64,000 bases of DNA from Microbacterium sp. GCS4. GTDB taxonomy: Bacteria; Actinomycetota; Actinomycetes; Actinomycetales; Microbacteriaceae. Shown here one piece after another: positions 15,954 through 23,632 of the stretch. The number at the start of each line of letters is the position of its first letter. Positions within the stretch are counted from its first letter, which is position 1. The notes beneath the pieces are model-generated. The model did not search any database and was not told the DNA's origin. It saw only the letters and a program-made list of their open reading frames with translations. Position numbers and translations under genes: made by a program. Where the stretch lies: positions 124,001-188,000 of the forward strand of contig NZ_LGYE01000001.1 of the NCBI RefSeq assembly GCF_001262495.1. The letters run 5' to 3'.

Positions 15954-18017
15954 ATGATCGGTCAGGTCCTGTCCAAGGCCGCAGTGCCCGTCGGTGTGGT
16001 CGGCATCATCCTGCTGCTCATCGTCCCGATCCCCACGCCGCTGCTCGACGTGCTCATCGTCGTGAACATCTCCTTCGCGCTGCTGATCCTGCTCACGGCG
16101 ATGTTCGTCAAGAAGCCGCTCGAGTTCTCGGTGTTCCCGAGCCTGCTGCTCGTCGCGACGCTGTTCCGCCTCGGCCTCAACGTCGCATCCACGCGACTCG
16201 TGCTGAGCGAGGCTCACGCGGGACAGGTGATCCAGGCCTTCGGTCAGATCACGATCGCCGGCTCTCTCGTGATCGGCGCCGTGATCTTCCTCATTCTCAC
16301 CGTGATCCAGTTCGTCGTGGTCACGAAGGGCGCGGAGCGCGTCGCCGAGGTGGGCGCGCGCTTCACGCTCGACGCCATGCCGGGCAAGCAGATGGCGATC
16401 GACGCCGACCTCAACGCCGGCCTCATCACCGAGGCAGAGGCGCGCAGGCGCCGCGCGGAGGTCGCCGCCGAGGCGGACTTCTACGGAGCCATGGACGGTG
16501 CATCGAAGTTCGTGAAGGGCGACGCCATCGCCGGCATCGTCATCGTCGTCATCAACTTCGTCGGCGGCATCGTCATCGGCATGGCGCAGCACGGCATGGA
16601 GATGGGCGACGCGCTCGAGACGTACAGCATCCTCACGATCGGCGACGGTCTGGTCACCCAGATCCCGGCGCTGCTCATGGCGGTCTCCACCGGCATGATC
16701 GTGACCCGTGAGAACGTCGAGGCCGAGATGGGCCAGGCCGCCGGACGCCAGCTCCTGCAGTCGCGGAACGCGCTGCTGATCACAGGACTGGCCGCGTGCG
16801 CCATGGGGTTCATCCCCGGGATGCCGCTGCTGGTGTTCCTCGCGATCGGCGCCGTCCTGCTGTTCGCCGCTTCACGAGTGCGCGCCAACGAGGCCCGCGA
16901 GGCGGCCCTCGTCACCGACGCGCAGCAGTTGGAGGCCGCGGAGGCCGCGGCCGAAGGCCCCGAGGATCTCATGGACCGGATGCGCGTGCACGCTCTGGAG
17001 ATATCGCTCTCGCCCGACATCGTCGACCTCGCCTCCGGCGGGCCCGGCGATCTGCTCACGCGCGTGAAGTCGCTGCGGCGCAAGCTGGCGCTCGAGATCG
17101 GCATCCTCATGCCGCCGGTGCGCACGCGCGACAACATCGACCTCCCCGCGCAGACCTACGCGCTGCTGATCGCCGGTGTCGAGGTCGGCCGGGGAACCGT
17201 TCCGCGCGGGCACGTGCTCGCGATCGGGGCGGGGCTCGAGCAACTGCCGGGAACTGCGGTGACGGATCCGGTGTTCGGGCTGGAGGGCAAGTGGGTCCCG
17301 GCAGAGATGTCGCACGCAGCGGACATGGCCGGAGCGACCGTGATCGATCGCGCGAGCGTCATCATCACGCACCTGTCGGACGTGGTGCAGAGCCAGGCCG
17401 ACCGACTGCTCTCCCTGGAGGACGTGCGCCAGCTCACCGAGCACCTCAAGCAGTCGAGCCCCGCGACCGTCGAGGAGCTCACGCCCGCGATGCTGTCGCT
17501 CGCCGCGATCCAGCGGGTGCTGGCCGGATTGCTGGCGGAGCGAGTGGCGATCAACGACCTCGCGCGGATCTATGAGGCGCTCGCGCTGCGCGCCAAGACC
17601 GCGACCGACACCCCGGGGCTGATCGAGGCGGCTCGCGCTGCTCTCGGGCCGGCCATCGCGGCGCGGTTCGCGGACGATGGTCGCCTGCGCGTCGTGATGT
17701 TCGACCCGATGCTGGAACAGCAGATGCTGGAAGGGATGCGGGTCGTCGACGGACAGCCGCAGATCGTGCTCGCGCCCGAGGCGACCATGCAGCTGATCGA
17801 GAGCATCCGCCGCACCGTGACGGAGATCGATCCGTCCGGAGCCGAACCGGTGCTCGTGTGCGCTCCTTCCCTGCGGGCCGCGGTGCGCCGGATGGTCGCC
17901 GCCCAGGTGCGCGGTCTGCCGGTGCTGTCGTACGACGAGGCGGGCGCCGGTGGATTCGCGACCGACGTGGTCGGCGTGGTCCGCATCGCGACGTCTGCGC
18001 TCCCGATCGCGAACTGA
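15954..18017 (+). CDS. flhA: Flagellar export protein FlhA
   Basis: This 687-residue protein has eight N-terminal membrane helices and a large cytoplasmic domain from about residue 325. The FHIPEP signature region is clear (SLLLVATLFRLGLNVASTRL near residue 65; KGAERVAEVGARFTLDAMPG and KQMAIDADLNAGLI at about 125-155). The C-terminal domain forms the nonameric ring that docks chaperone-substrate complexes. It lies 41 bp after flhB, after a GAGAG-type ribosome site, and ends the fliP-flhA unit; the next gene differs in composition. Confidence 0.98.
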   Translation: MIGQVLSKAAVPVGVVGIILLLIVPIPTPLLDVLIVVNISFALLILLTAMFVKKPLEFSVFPSLLLVATLFRLGLNVASTRLVLSEAHAGQVIQAFGQITIAGSLVIGAVIFLILTVIQFVVVTKGAERVAEVGARFTLDAMPGKQMAIDADLNAGLITEAEARRRRAEVAAEADFYGAMDGASKFVKGDAIAGIVIVVINFVGGIVIGMAQHGMEMGDALETYSILTIGDGLVTQIPALLMAVSTGMIVTRENVEAEMGQAAGRQLLQSRNALLITGLAACAMGFIPGMPLLVFLAIGAVLLFAASRVRANEAREAALVTDAQQLEAAEAAAEGPEDLMDRMRVHALEISLSPDIVDLASGGPGDLLTRVKSLRRKLALEIGILMPPVRTRDNIDLPAQTYALLIAGVEVGRGTVPRGHVLAIGAGLEQLPGTAVTDPVFGLEGKWVPAEMSHAADMAGATVIDRASVIITHLSDVVQSQADRLLSLEDVRQLTEHLKQSSPATVEELTPAMLSLAAIQRVLAGLLAERVAINDLARIYEALALRAKTATDTPGLIEAARAALGPAIAARFADDGRLRVVMFDPMLEQQMLEGMRVVDGQPQIVLAPEATMQLIESIRRTVTEIDPSGAEPVLVCAPSLRAAVRRMVAAQVRGLPVLSYDEAGAGGFATDVVGVVRIATSALPIAN

Positions 18018-18175
18018 GCAGGCGCCGCCGCCGCCGAATTGACACGCCTCGTGTTCGGCATTCATCGACGTCACGCGTTGCTGTCGAGCACGCATACCGC
18101 CATACAGGACCGATCGGGGGACGATTCTCGAGTATTCCTACTACCCGCTGAGGCACCGAATGACAGGACAAGCCA
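18018..18175 (+). other. Intergenic junction between flhA and the DUF4258-type gene
   Basis: This 158-bp stretch starts with a GCCGCCGCC run and then falls to a visibly lower GC content. A TTGACA-like -35 element lies at 18041-18046, with no convincing -10 at standard spacing. There is no flagellar-type promoter and no repeat that I can match on the other side of the insert (19282-19367). Confidence 0.4.
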
Positions 18176-19060
18176 GTGCAACGACATCCATCCATCCACA
18201 GCAAACTCAGCGCATGTCTACTCACAGCAACAGTTCTGACATCTTCGGGGGTTGTTGTTCATGGCGTCGATGAATCGGAGCCGATCCATCCTGCCGCCAT
18301 CGTCGAGGAGGTAGTCCCTGAGGTCGTGGATGCTGCGGCGCTCAGCGGCGCGGCGGGAGAAGGCGTCCAGATTCCGTTGGACCCCGGCGAAGGCATCGGT
18401 CTAGTCACGGCCGAAGGTCCCATGACGATCGATGTCCCGGAGGGTGAAGGAGAGCCACAAATAGTCGTGGCCGACGACGGCGTCGTCGGGTACGTGAACG
18501 GCGATGGTTCCAGCACCCTGCCGTTGGCCCACGCAGACGGAGGTCTGCAGGTGCTGACCGTCATCGAGACATCGGATGCGCCGTTCTCATACGAGTACGC
18601 GTTAACCCTCCCGGAAGGCGCAGCGCTGATCCTCAATGATGACGGCAGTGTGTCTGTGGAGAGTGGCGACGGGAACCTCCTCGCATATGTACCTGCACCA
18701 TGGGCCAGAGATGCAGCGGGTGCGAGCGTACCGACCTATTACCGTGTGCAGGGAAGTTCTCTAGTGCAGGTGGTGCAACATCAAGGAGCCGCCTACCCCG
18801 TAGTCGCAGACCCATTCTGGATTCCTGTGCTCAGGCTTGTGGCACAGTGGTCGAAGCACGCGCTGAAGCAGATCGCGGAGCGAAACATCACTGAGAACCT
18901 CGTGAAGATTGCTCTGCAGGAGGGTCGCAGGACGAAGGGTAAGGAAAAGGGCACCTCGGTGTTCGAGGCGAGTGGGATTCGAGTCGTCGTCAACGACAAG
19001 ACCGGTACCATCATCACCGTCACCCGCTCCGGGGGCGGAGGGAGCAGTGGAGGGCGATGA
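18176..19060 (+). CDS. Exported protein with C-terminal DUF4258-like domain (putative secreted toxin)
   Basis: This 294-residue protein starts at GTG. It has a plausible signal peptide (basic start, then SACLLTATVLTSSGVVVHG, ending near residue 30) and an acidic region of repeated VPEG/DDG turns (about 40-175). A YPVVADPFW linker of the kind seen before toxin domains in actinobacterial exported proteins follows. The C-terminal about 70 residues (SKHALKQIAERNITENLVKI, GIRVVVNDKTGTIITVTR) resemble DUF4258, a small fold related to BrnT/RelE-type toxins. The next gene overlaps by four bases and encodes a DUF2283-like protein. Foreign origin is suggested by a TTA leucine codon at 18602-18604 and several ATA/GTA codons avoided by neighbours. 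Toxin activity is inference. Confidence 0.6.
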   Translation: MQRHPSIHSKLSACLLTATVLTSSGVVVHGVDESEPIHPAAIVEEVVPEVVDAAALSGAAGEGVQIPLDPGEGIGLVTAEGPMTIDVPEGEGEPQIVVADDGVVGYVNGDGSSTLPLAHADGGLQVLTVIETSDAPFSYEYALTLPEGAALILNDDGSVSVESGDGNLLAYVPAPWARDAAGASVPTYYRVQGSSLVQVVQHQGAAYPVVADPFWIPVLRLVAQWSKHALKQIAERNITENLVKIALQEGRRTKGKEKGTSVFEASGIRVVVNDKTGTIITVTRSGGGGSSGGR

Positions 19061-19281
19061 AGATCCGATACGACCCTGAGGTGGACGCCGCGTACCTCAC
19101 CATCGGATCGGATATCCGAGACGGTGAAGCCGTGACCCAGATCCCCGAGATCTCCCCACCGACGGGACGAGGGGAGATCATCCTCGATTTCGACGCCGAG
19201 GGTCACGTGATCGGTATGGAGATCTTGTCGGCCAGCACGGTCCTTCGGCCGGAGGTGCTCGCTCAGGCCATTCGGCTTTGA
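19057..19281 (+). CDS. DUF2283-like small protein (putative antitoxin/immunity partner)
   Basis: This 74-residue cytoplasmic protein overlaps the stop of the DUF4258-type gene (ATGA). It opens with MKIRYDPEVDAAYLTIGSDI and has GEIILDFDAEGHVIGMEILS, the DUF2283 pattern (MKIxYDxExDaLYI... ILDyDxxGxlVGIEIL). DUF2283 and DUF4258 genes are often paired in bacterial genomes, which suggests a toxin-antitoxin-like module. Here the partner carries an export signal, so an immunity role against a secreted effector is the analogous inference. Confidence 0.65.
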   Translation: MKIRYDPEVDAAYLTIGSDIRDGEAVTQIPEISPPTGRGEIILDFDAEGHVIGMEILSASTVLRPEVLAQAIRL

Positions 19282-19367
19282 CGCTGGTCCTCTCATTTAC
19301 GAGGGGATCGTGCGCTAGTTTGGTGTGCGGGCGCGCGTCGGTGCGCCAGCCATGGAAGGCGGACGGC

Positions 19368-19616
19368 ATGCTGGTACTCACGAGACGCGCGAACGAGAGC
19401 ATCCTCATCGGCGACGACATCACGGTGACGATCCTCGCGGTCACGCCCGGGGGAGTTCGCGTGGGCATCGACGCCCCTCGGGACAAGCGGATCAACCGAG
19501 CCGAGATCGTCCTCGCGATCGGTGACGCCAACCAGGAGGCCGTCCAGGCCTCGTCCGACGAGGCCGCGGAGTCCGCGCTGCTGGGCGCTCTCGCACGCAT
19601 CAGCACGACTCCCTGA
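19368..19616 (+). CDS. csrA: Carbon storage/translational regulator CsrA
   Basis: This 82-residue protein reads from ATG 19368, which has an AAGG site at 19356-19359; an upstream extension in the same frame is not needed. MLVLTRRANESILIGDDITV and VRVGIDAPRDKRINRAEI match CsrA, including Leu4 and Arg44 that contact RNA. CsrA dimers bind GGA in RNA hairpin loops and block translation. In flagellated Gram-positives FliW, encoded four genes downstream, antagonises it. Two GGA triplets lie within 20 nt before the start, leaving room for autoregulation. Confidence 0.96.
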   Translation: MLVLTRRANESILIGDDITVTILAVTPGGVRVGIDAPRDKRINRAEIVLAIGDANQEAVQASSDEAAESALLGALARISTTP

Positions 19617-19624
19617 GCCTGTCA

Positions 19625-19642
19625 ATGGGGAGTTCTCCCCAT
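19625..19642 (+). terminator. Small hairpin after csrA
   Basis: ATGGGGAG (19625-19632) and CTCCCCAT (19635-19642) with a two-base centre, 9 bp after the csrA stop and immediately before the flgN promoter. The loop is too tight to form fully and no T-run follows, so it is at best a weak terminator. Confidence 0.35.
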
Positions 19643-19651
19643 GCTGCCCGA

Positions 19652-19680
19652 GTTACCCCGCATCCCGTTGTCGCGATAGT
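19652..19680 (+). promoter_or_regulatory. Predicted flagellar sigma promoter, copy 4, upstream of flgN-flgK-flgL-fliW
   Basis: GTTAC (19652-19656), 13 nt, GTCGCGATAGT (19670-19680). The 11-nt block is identical to the other three copies, and the spacing is one base shorter. The predicted start is near 19688, the first base of a strong hairpin. Confidence 0.72.
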
Positions 19681-19687
19681 CGTGAAT

Positions 19688-19709
19688 GTGACGGGCGGGG
19701 ACCCGTCAC
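19688..19709 (+). promoter_or_regulatory. 5'-terminal hairpin with GGA in the loop, flgN leader
   Basis: GTGACGGG (19688-19695) pairs with CCCGTCAC (19702-19709) around the loop CGGGGA. The stem sequence is unrelated to the fliH and fliP hairpins, but position relative to the promoter and the GGA-containing loop are the same. This favours an RNA-level element over a DNA operator. Confidence 0.5.
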
Positions 19710-19737
19710 GGACCACTGATCTGACGAGGTGACCACC

Positions 19738-20220
19738 GTGGCCGCTCATGACCTGAGCATGCAGCTGATGCGAGAGCGCGATCTGCTCGAGGTGCTGCTC
19801 TTCAAGCTCGACGAGCAGCAGATGCTGCTGGCGACCGGGCGGAACCGCTGGATTCACCACGCCGCGAACGAGGTCGATCGCGTTCTCGCGGCGATGCCGA
19901 CCGTCGCCCTCTCGCGAGACACACTGGTCGTCGCGGTGGCGGACGAGTGGGGCGTGCCCGAGGCGACGACGCTGCGGGAGCTGATCGACGCCGCGCCCAC
20001 CGATGCCTGGCGCGACGTCATGTCCGGCCACCTCGATGCCATGACGACGCTCGCCGATGAGATCGCGGAGATGAAGAAGGTCAACGAGCAGCGCCTGCGC
20101 ACGGCGATCCGTGTGACGCAGGAGACCATCGCCGGGCTCGGCACACCGACGGGGGAGTACGACCCCTCGGGAGACGTCGTCCGCGACGGCGACGCCCGCC
20201 TCCTCGACACGAGGGTGTGA
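19738..20220 (+). CDS. flgN: FlgN-family flagellar chaperone
   Basis: The start GTG 19738 is chosen over GTG 19729 because GAGG (19726-19729) is then 8 nt upstream, as in fliH. The 160-residue helical protein (MQLMRERDLLEVLLFKLDEQ, QMLLATGRNRWIHHAANEVD) has the FlgN layout, ending in a polar tail. FlgN is the export chaperone for the hook-filament junction proteins FlgK and FlgL, which are the next two genes. Confidence 0.88.
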   Translation: MAAHDLSMQLMRERDLLEVLLFKLDEQQMLLATGRNRWIHHAANEVDRVLAAMPTVALSRDTLVVAVADEWGVPEATTLRELIDAAPTDAWRDVMSGHLDAMTTLADEIAEMKKVNEQRLRTAIRVTQETIAGLGTPTGEYDPSGDVVRDGDARLLDTRV

Positions 20221-20225
20221 CGCGG

Positions 20226-21632
20226 ATGTCCTCCTTCGCCGGACTCCGGCTCGCCGAATCCGCCCTCGCCGCGGCACGCGCCGGCATGACCGTCACGGGT
20301 CAGAACATCGCGAACCAGACCACAGCGGGTTATACGCGACAGCGTCTGGAGCAGACGCCGTCGGCTGCCCCGGGGCAGTCGGGGCTGTGGCCGACGAAGT
20401 TCGGGGTCGGTTCCGGTGTGGACGTGACGGGCGTCGCGCGTCTCGGCGACAATCTTCTCGATGCGCGGGTGCGGGATGCGCTCGGCGCCTCGGGGTTCTG
20501 GGTCGCGCGCGCCACGGCCGCCGGGCAGGCCGAAGCAGCCATGGCCGAACCCACAGCGGACGGACTCGCCGCGAACCTCAACCGCTTCTGGGCCGGCTGG
20601 TCCGATCTCGCCAACACGCCGGATGCCGCGGCGGCTCAGGTCGTGCTCACGAACGCACAGGTCCTCATCGGCCAGGTGGCTGCGGGCTACCAGACGGTCG
20701 CAGGGCAGTGGACGGATCTGCGCGGCCAGGTCGATCGTCAGATCGCCGACGTCAACGCGGTCGCCGGCCAGGTCGCGACCCTCAACGGACAGATCCGCGA
20801 CGCGCTCCTCTCGGGGCGCAACGCGAACGAGCTGATCGACCAGCGCGGCGTGCTCGCGCAGCAGCTGGCCTCAGCGGTCGGCGCCACGGGCGTCGTCGAG
20901 ACGGACGGCACTCTCACGATGCGCGTCGACGGCAACGCCCTCGTCTCCGGCGACACGAGCCGATCGCTCGTGGTGAGCGGCCCGCGCGAGATCGCCGACG
21001 GCGGCAGCATCACGGTCGCCTGGGCCGATCGCCCCGGTACGCCGGTCAGCGTCACGGGCGGCACGATCGGCGGCACGATCAGCACGCTGGCTCCGGCCTC
21101 CGCCGGTGGCACGCTCGCCGGCGTCGCGGCCGCCTACAACGAGACGGCGACCGCCCTGGCGACCGCCGTGAACGACGTGCACCGCACCGGTGCGACGCCG
21201 ACGGGCGCGCCAGGCGGCGACTTCTTCGCCCTCGACCCGAGCGGCCCGGCCGCGCTCGGTCTCCGCGTGATCCCGACCGGACTCGCCGACCTCGCCCTCG
21301 CCGCGCCGGGTGCCGGTGCGAAGGACACGACGATCGCCGACCGCATCAGCGCGCTCGGCGCTGCGGCGACCGGTCCCAGCAAGGTCTGGTCGAGCTTCGT
21401 GACCGGGTTCGCGGTCACGGTCGCCGGCGACAGGCAGCGCGCCGACATCGCCGACATGGGCGCCGTCGCCGCCGTCACCGCGCAGCAGTCGAACGCCTCG
21501 GTCGACGGCGACGAGGAGACCATCAACCTGCTGACCTACCAGACCGCGTATCAGGCGGCCGCGCGTGTGCTCACCGCGGTCGACGAGGCGCTGGACCTGC
21601 TCATCAACCGCACCGGCCTGGTGGGCCGCTGA
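20226..21632 (+). CDS. flgK: Flagellar hook-associated protein 1 FlgK
   Basis: ATG 20226 is preferred because GAGGG (20211-20215) is 10 nt upstream; GTG 20217, overlapping the flgN stop, is the alternative. The 468-residue protein begins SSFAGLRLAESALAAARAGM, then VTGQNIANQTTAGYTRQRLE, and ends with INLLTYQTAYQAAARVLTAV and LDLLINRTGLVGR. These are the paired terminal helices of FlgK, the first hook-filament junction protein. The middle domain is Ala/Gly/Thr-rich and variable. Confidence 0.96.
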   Translation: MSSFAGLRLAESALAAARAGMTVTGQNIANQTTAGYTRQRLEQTPSAAPGQSGLWPTKFGVGSGVDVTGVARLGDNLLDARVRDALGASGFWVARATAAGQAEAAMAEPTADGLAANLNRFWAGWSDLANTPDAAAAQVVLTNAQVLIGQVAAGYQTVAGQWTDLRGQVDRQIADVNAVAGQVATLNGQIRDALLSGRNANELIDQRGVLAQQLASAVGATGVVETDGTLTMRVDGNALVSGDTSRSLVVSGPREIADGGSITVAWADRPGTPVSVTGGTIGGTISTLAPASAGGTLAGVAAAYNETATALATAVNDVHRTGATPTGAPGGDFFALDPSGPAALGLRVIPTGLADLALAAPGAGAKDTTIADRISALGAAATGPSKVWSSFVTGFAVTVAGDRQRADIADMGAVAAVTAQQSNASVDGDEETINLLTYQTAYQAAARVLTAVDEALDLLINRTGLVGR

Positions 21633-21646
21633 TCCCCGGAGGACAC

Positions 21647-22534
21647 ATGATCGGGCGCATCACGAGCAGCACCATGACGCAGCAGTCGCTGCGCACCCTG
21701 CAGACGACCCTCGTCGACCGAGAGCGGCTGCAGAACCAGGCGACCTCGCAGCGGGCTTTCCGCACGCCCAGCGAAGATCCCGCCGCCGCGGCGACGACGC
21801 TCGGCGTGCACGGCGAGCAGTCGCGGGCAGCACAGTACGCCCGCAACCTCAGCGACGGGATGGCATGGGTCACGACCGTCGACACCGCGCTGGGCGCCAG
21901 CGCGGACCTGCTGAACCGGGCGCGCGACCTCACCGCGCAGGGGGCGAACTCCGGCGCACTGAGCGTGAGCGCCCGCGAGTCCATCGCGCAGGAGCTCGAG
22001 ACCATCAGCGCCGAGCTGCTCGCCCGCGCGAACACGACGGTCCTCGGACGCAGTGTCTTCGCCGGGACGAGTGACGCCGCCGTCGCCTTCGATTCGGCCA
22101 CCTTCACGTTCAACGGCACCGCGGGGGACGGCGTGCAGCGACGCATCAGCGACAACGAGACCGTGCGGGTCGACTTCGACGGAGCCCAGGCGTTCGGAAC
22201 GGGAGCGAACAGTGCGTTCGCGATGCTGAACGACATCGCCGCCGAGCTGCGCAGCGGCGCGAACGTCGGCGCCCGGCTCGGCGACATCGACGACCGGCTC
22301 AAGGAGGTCGTGTCCGCGCGGGGGACGACCGGCGCCCGCCAGGTGCAGATCGAGCGCGCCATGTCGCAGAACCTGTCGGTCTCGACCGATCTCGAGGCGC
22401 GGCGCGTCGAGGTGGAGAACGTCGACAGTCTCGAGGTGCTCGTGCGGCTGCAGTCCGCCGAACTCGTCTTCCAGTCCGCCCTGCAGGTGACCGCCCGTTC
22501 GCTGCAGACCAACCTCTTGGAGTTCCTGCGATGA
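21647..22534 (+). CDS. flgL: Flagellar hook-associated protein 3 FlgL
   Basis: This 295-residue protein starts at ATG 21647 after GGAGGACAC. It has the flagellin-like N-terminal helix (MIGRITSSTMTQQSLRTLQT, FRTPSEDPAAAATTLGVHGE) and C-terminal helix (VRLQSAELVFQSALQVTARS). FlgL is the second junction protein, on which the filament polymerises. The length near 300 and the position after flgK separate it from flagellin. The fliW start overlaps its stop (ATGA). Confidence 0.95.
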   Translation: MIGRITSSTMTQQSLRTLQTTLVDRERLQNQATSQRAFRTPSEDPAAAATTLGVHGEQSRAAQYARNLSDGMAWVTTVDTALGASADLLNRARDLTAQGANSGALSVSARESIAQELETISAELLARANTTVLGRSVFAGTSDAAVAFDSATFTFNGTAGDGVQRRISDNETVRVDFDGAQAFGTGANSAFAMLNDIAAELRSGANVGARLGDIDDRLKEVVSARGTTGARQVQIERAMSQNLSVSTDLEARRVEVENVDSLEVLVRLQSAELVFQSALQVTARSLQTNLLEFLR

Positions 22535-22926
22535 CCACGATCACGGCCGACGCATCCGCTACCGCCGTCGAGTTCGCCTTCCCGATGCCGGGCCTGGCCC
22601 CGTACACCGACTTCGCCCTCGAGCCGATCCCGGGTGCCGAGGGACTCTACGCTCTGCGGGCCGTCGGAGCCGAGGTGCGGCTGTTCCTCCTCGACCCGGA
22701 CTTCAGCGACTACGGATACGAGCCGCGCATCCCGACCGAGATCCGCGCGCAGCTCGGGGCGGACGACGACACTGCTCTGCGGGTGCTGGTGGTCGCGAAC
22801 CCCGCCGAGGACGGCGTGTACATCAACCTGCGCGCACCGATCGTGCTGCACCCCGTCACCGCGCGAGCCGCGCAGGTGATCCTCGACGACGAGTCCCATC
22901 CCATCCGGGTGCGGCTGGACGGCTGA
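22531..22926 (+). CDS. fliW: Flagellar assembly factor FliW (CsrA antagonist)
   Basis: This 131-residue protein has the FliW beta-barrel pattern (VEFAFPMPGLAPYTDFALEP; FLLDPDFSDYGYEPRIPTEI; VLVVANPAEDGVYINLRAPI). In other bacteria FliW binds CsrA allosterically, or flagellin, to link flagellin secretion to translation. It is the last gene of the flgN operon and so is coexpressed with the junction proteins, while csrA lies just upstream on its own. Confidence 0.93.
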   Translation: MTTITADASATAVEFAFPMPGLAPYTDFALEPIPGAEGLYALRAVGAEVRLFLLDPDFSDYGYEPRIPTEIRAQLGADDDTALRVLVVANPAEDGVYINLRAPIVLHPVTARAAQVILDDESHPIRVRLDG

Positions 22927-23145
22927 GCACCTAGATCCAATCGCGGGATCTCGGGAGTCAGAGGATTCCGATATTCACCGCATATACCAAGGAAGAACGA
23001 GTATCCTCTGAAGTGCACAGGCTGGGGTACTGGCAGATTCCGGCGTAGGCGCAGGAGATTGGGACCTGCGGGCGCGTCGCGAATGCCGCTGGTGGGGTAC
23101 AGCGCAAGACGCTCGGTGACGAGCACTTTTCCATTGGACGGAAAA

Positions 23146-23460
23146 ATGAGCACATCCAGGACGCTCGATACGAATCGGGTGAGCAAGAGGGAGTTCGTGC
23201 AGCGGTTCGCGCGACGCGGCGGGATCTCGGTCGGGGCCGCGCAGACCGCATACAACGCGATGATCGACGAGCTGGTCGATCTCGTGAGTCGCGGAAACAC
23301 GGTGACCCTCACGAACTTCGGGAAGTTCTACCCGCAGACCCACAAGGGGCACCGGGTGCAGTTCTCGAAGGATGAGGGATCCGGCGAGGTCGACGACTAC
23401 ACGGTGCTGAAGTTCTCTGCGACGCGCGAGGTCAACAAGCGTGTCAAGGTGAACGACTAG
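23146..23460 (+). CDS. HU/IHF-family DNA-binding protein
   Basis: The 104-residue reading from ATG 23146 is preferred; an in-frame ATG at 23059 would add 29 unconserved residues. The core (VSKREFVQRFARRGGISVGA to VNKRVKV) follows HU/IHF: helical dimer part, then GNTVTLTNFGKFYPQTHKGH (the G..V.L..FG.F motif), and a beta-arm region with an acidic insertion (SKDEGSGEVDD) where HU usually has a basic RNPxTG tip. The 219-bp gap before it is AT-richer than its surroundings. It sits between fliW and the flagellar sigma gene; a nucoid-type role in flagellar regulation is speculation. Confidence 0.75.
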   Translation: MSTSRTLDTNRVSKREFVQRFARRGGISVGAAQTAYNAMIDELVDLVSRGNTVTLTNFGKFYPQTHKGHRVQFSKDEGSGEVDDYTVLKFSATREVNKRVKVND

Positions 23461-23563
23461 CAATCGTGATCTAAACGTAAACGAGAATTTCCGAGGGATT
23501 CGCCTCTCGGTGCATCTCCGCCTGACCGGCGGCTCTAGCATGTAGTCGGACGGTTGTCCGCGT

Positions 23564-23578
23564 CGTCATCTGATGACG
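23564..23578. promoter_or_regulatory. Inverted repeat upstream of the flagellar sigma gene
   Basis: CGTCATC-T-GATGACG, a perfect 7-bp dyad with a one-base centre, lies 55 bp before the sigma-factor ATG. Its size suits a dimeric regulator. I see no flagellar-type promoter in this gap, so the sigma gene is probably controlled by something else. Confidence 0.35.
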
Positions 23579-23632
23579 TGTGCTGTGGCGCGCTGGGGAG
23601 CTTGCACTGACAGTGAGAGAAGGCGGAACCCT

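Noticed and set aside
19290..19330. A fifth flagellar promoter before csrA (TTTAC ... GCTAGTTT)
   Set aside because: The distance between TTAC and TAGT is 15 nt instead of 21 and the CGCGATAGT core is not present; a housekeeping promoter is as likely.
18018..19367. Direct repeats bordering the DUF4258 insert as attachment sites
   Set aside because: I compared the left and right junctions and could not find a convincing repeat; transfer is suggested only by base use and function.
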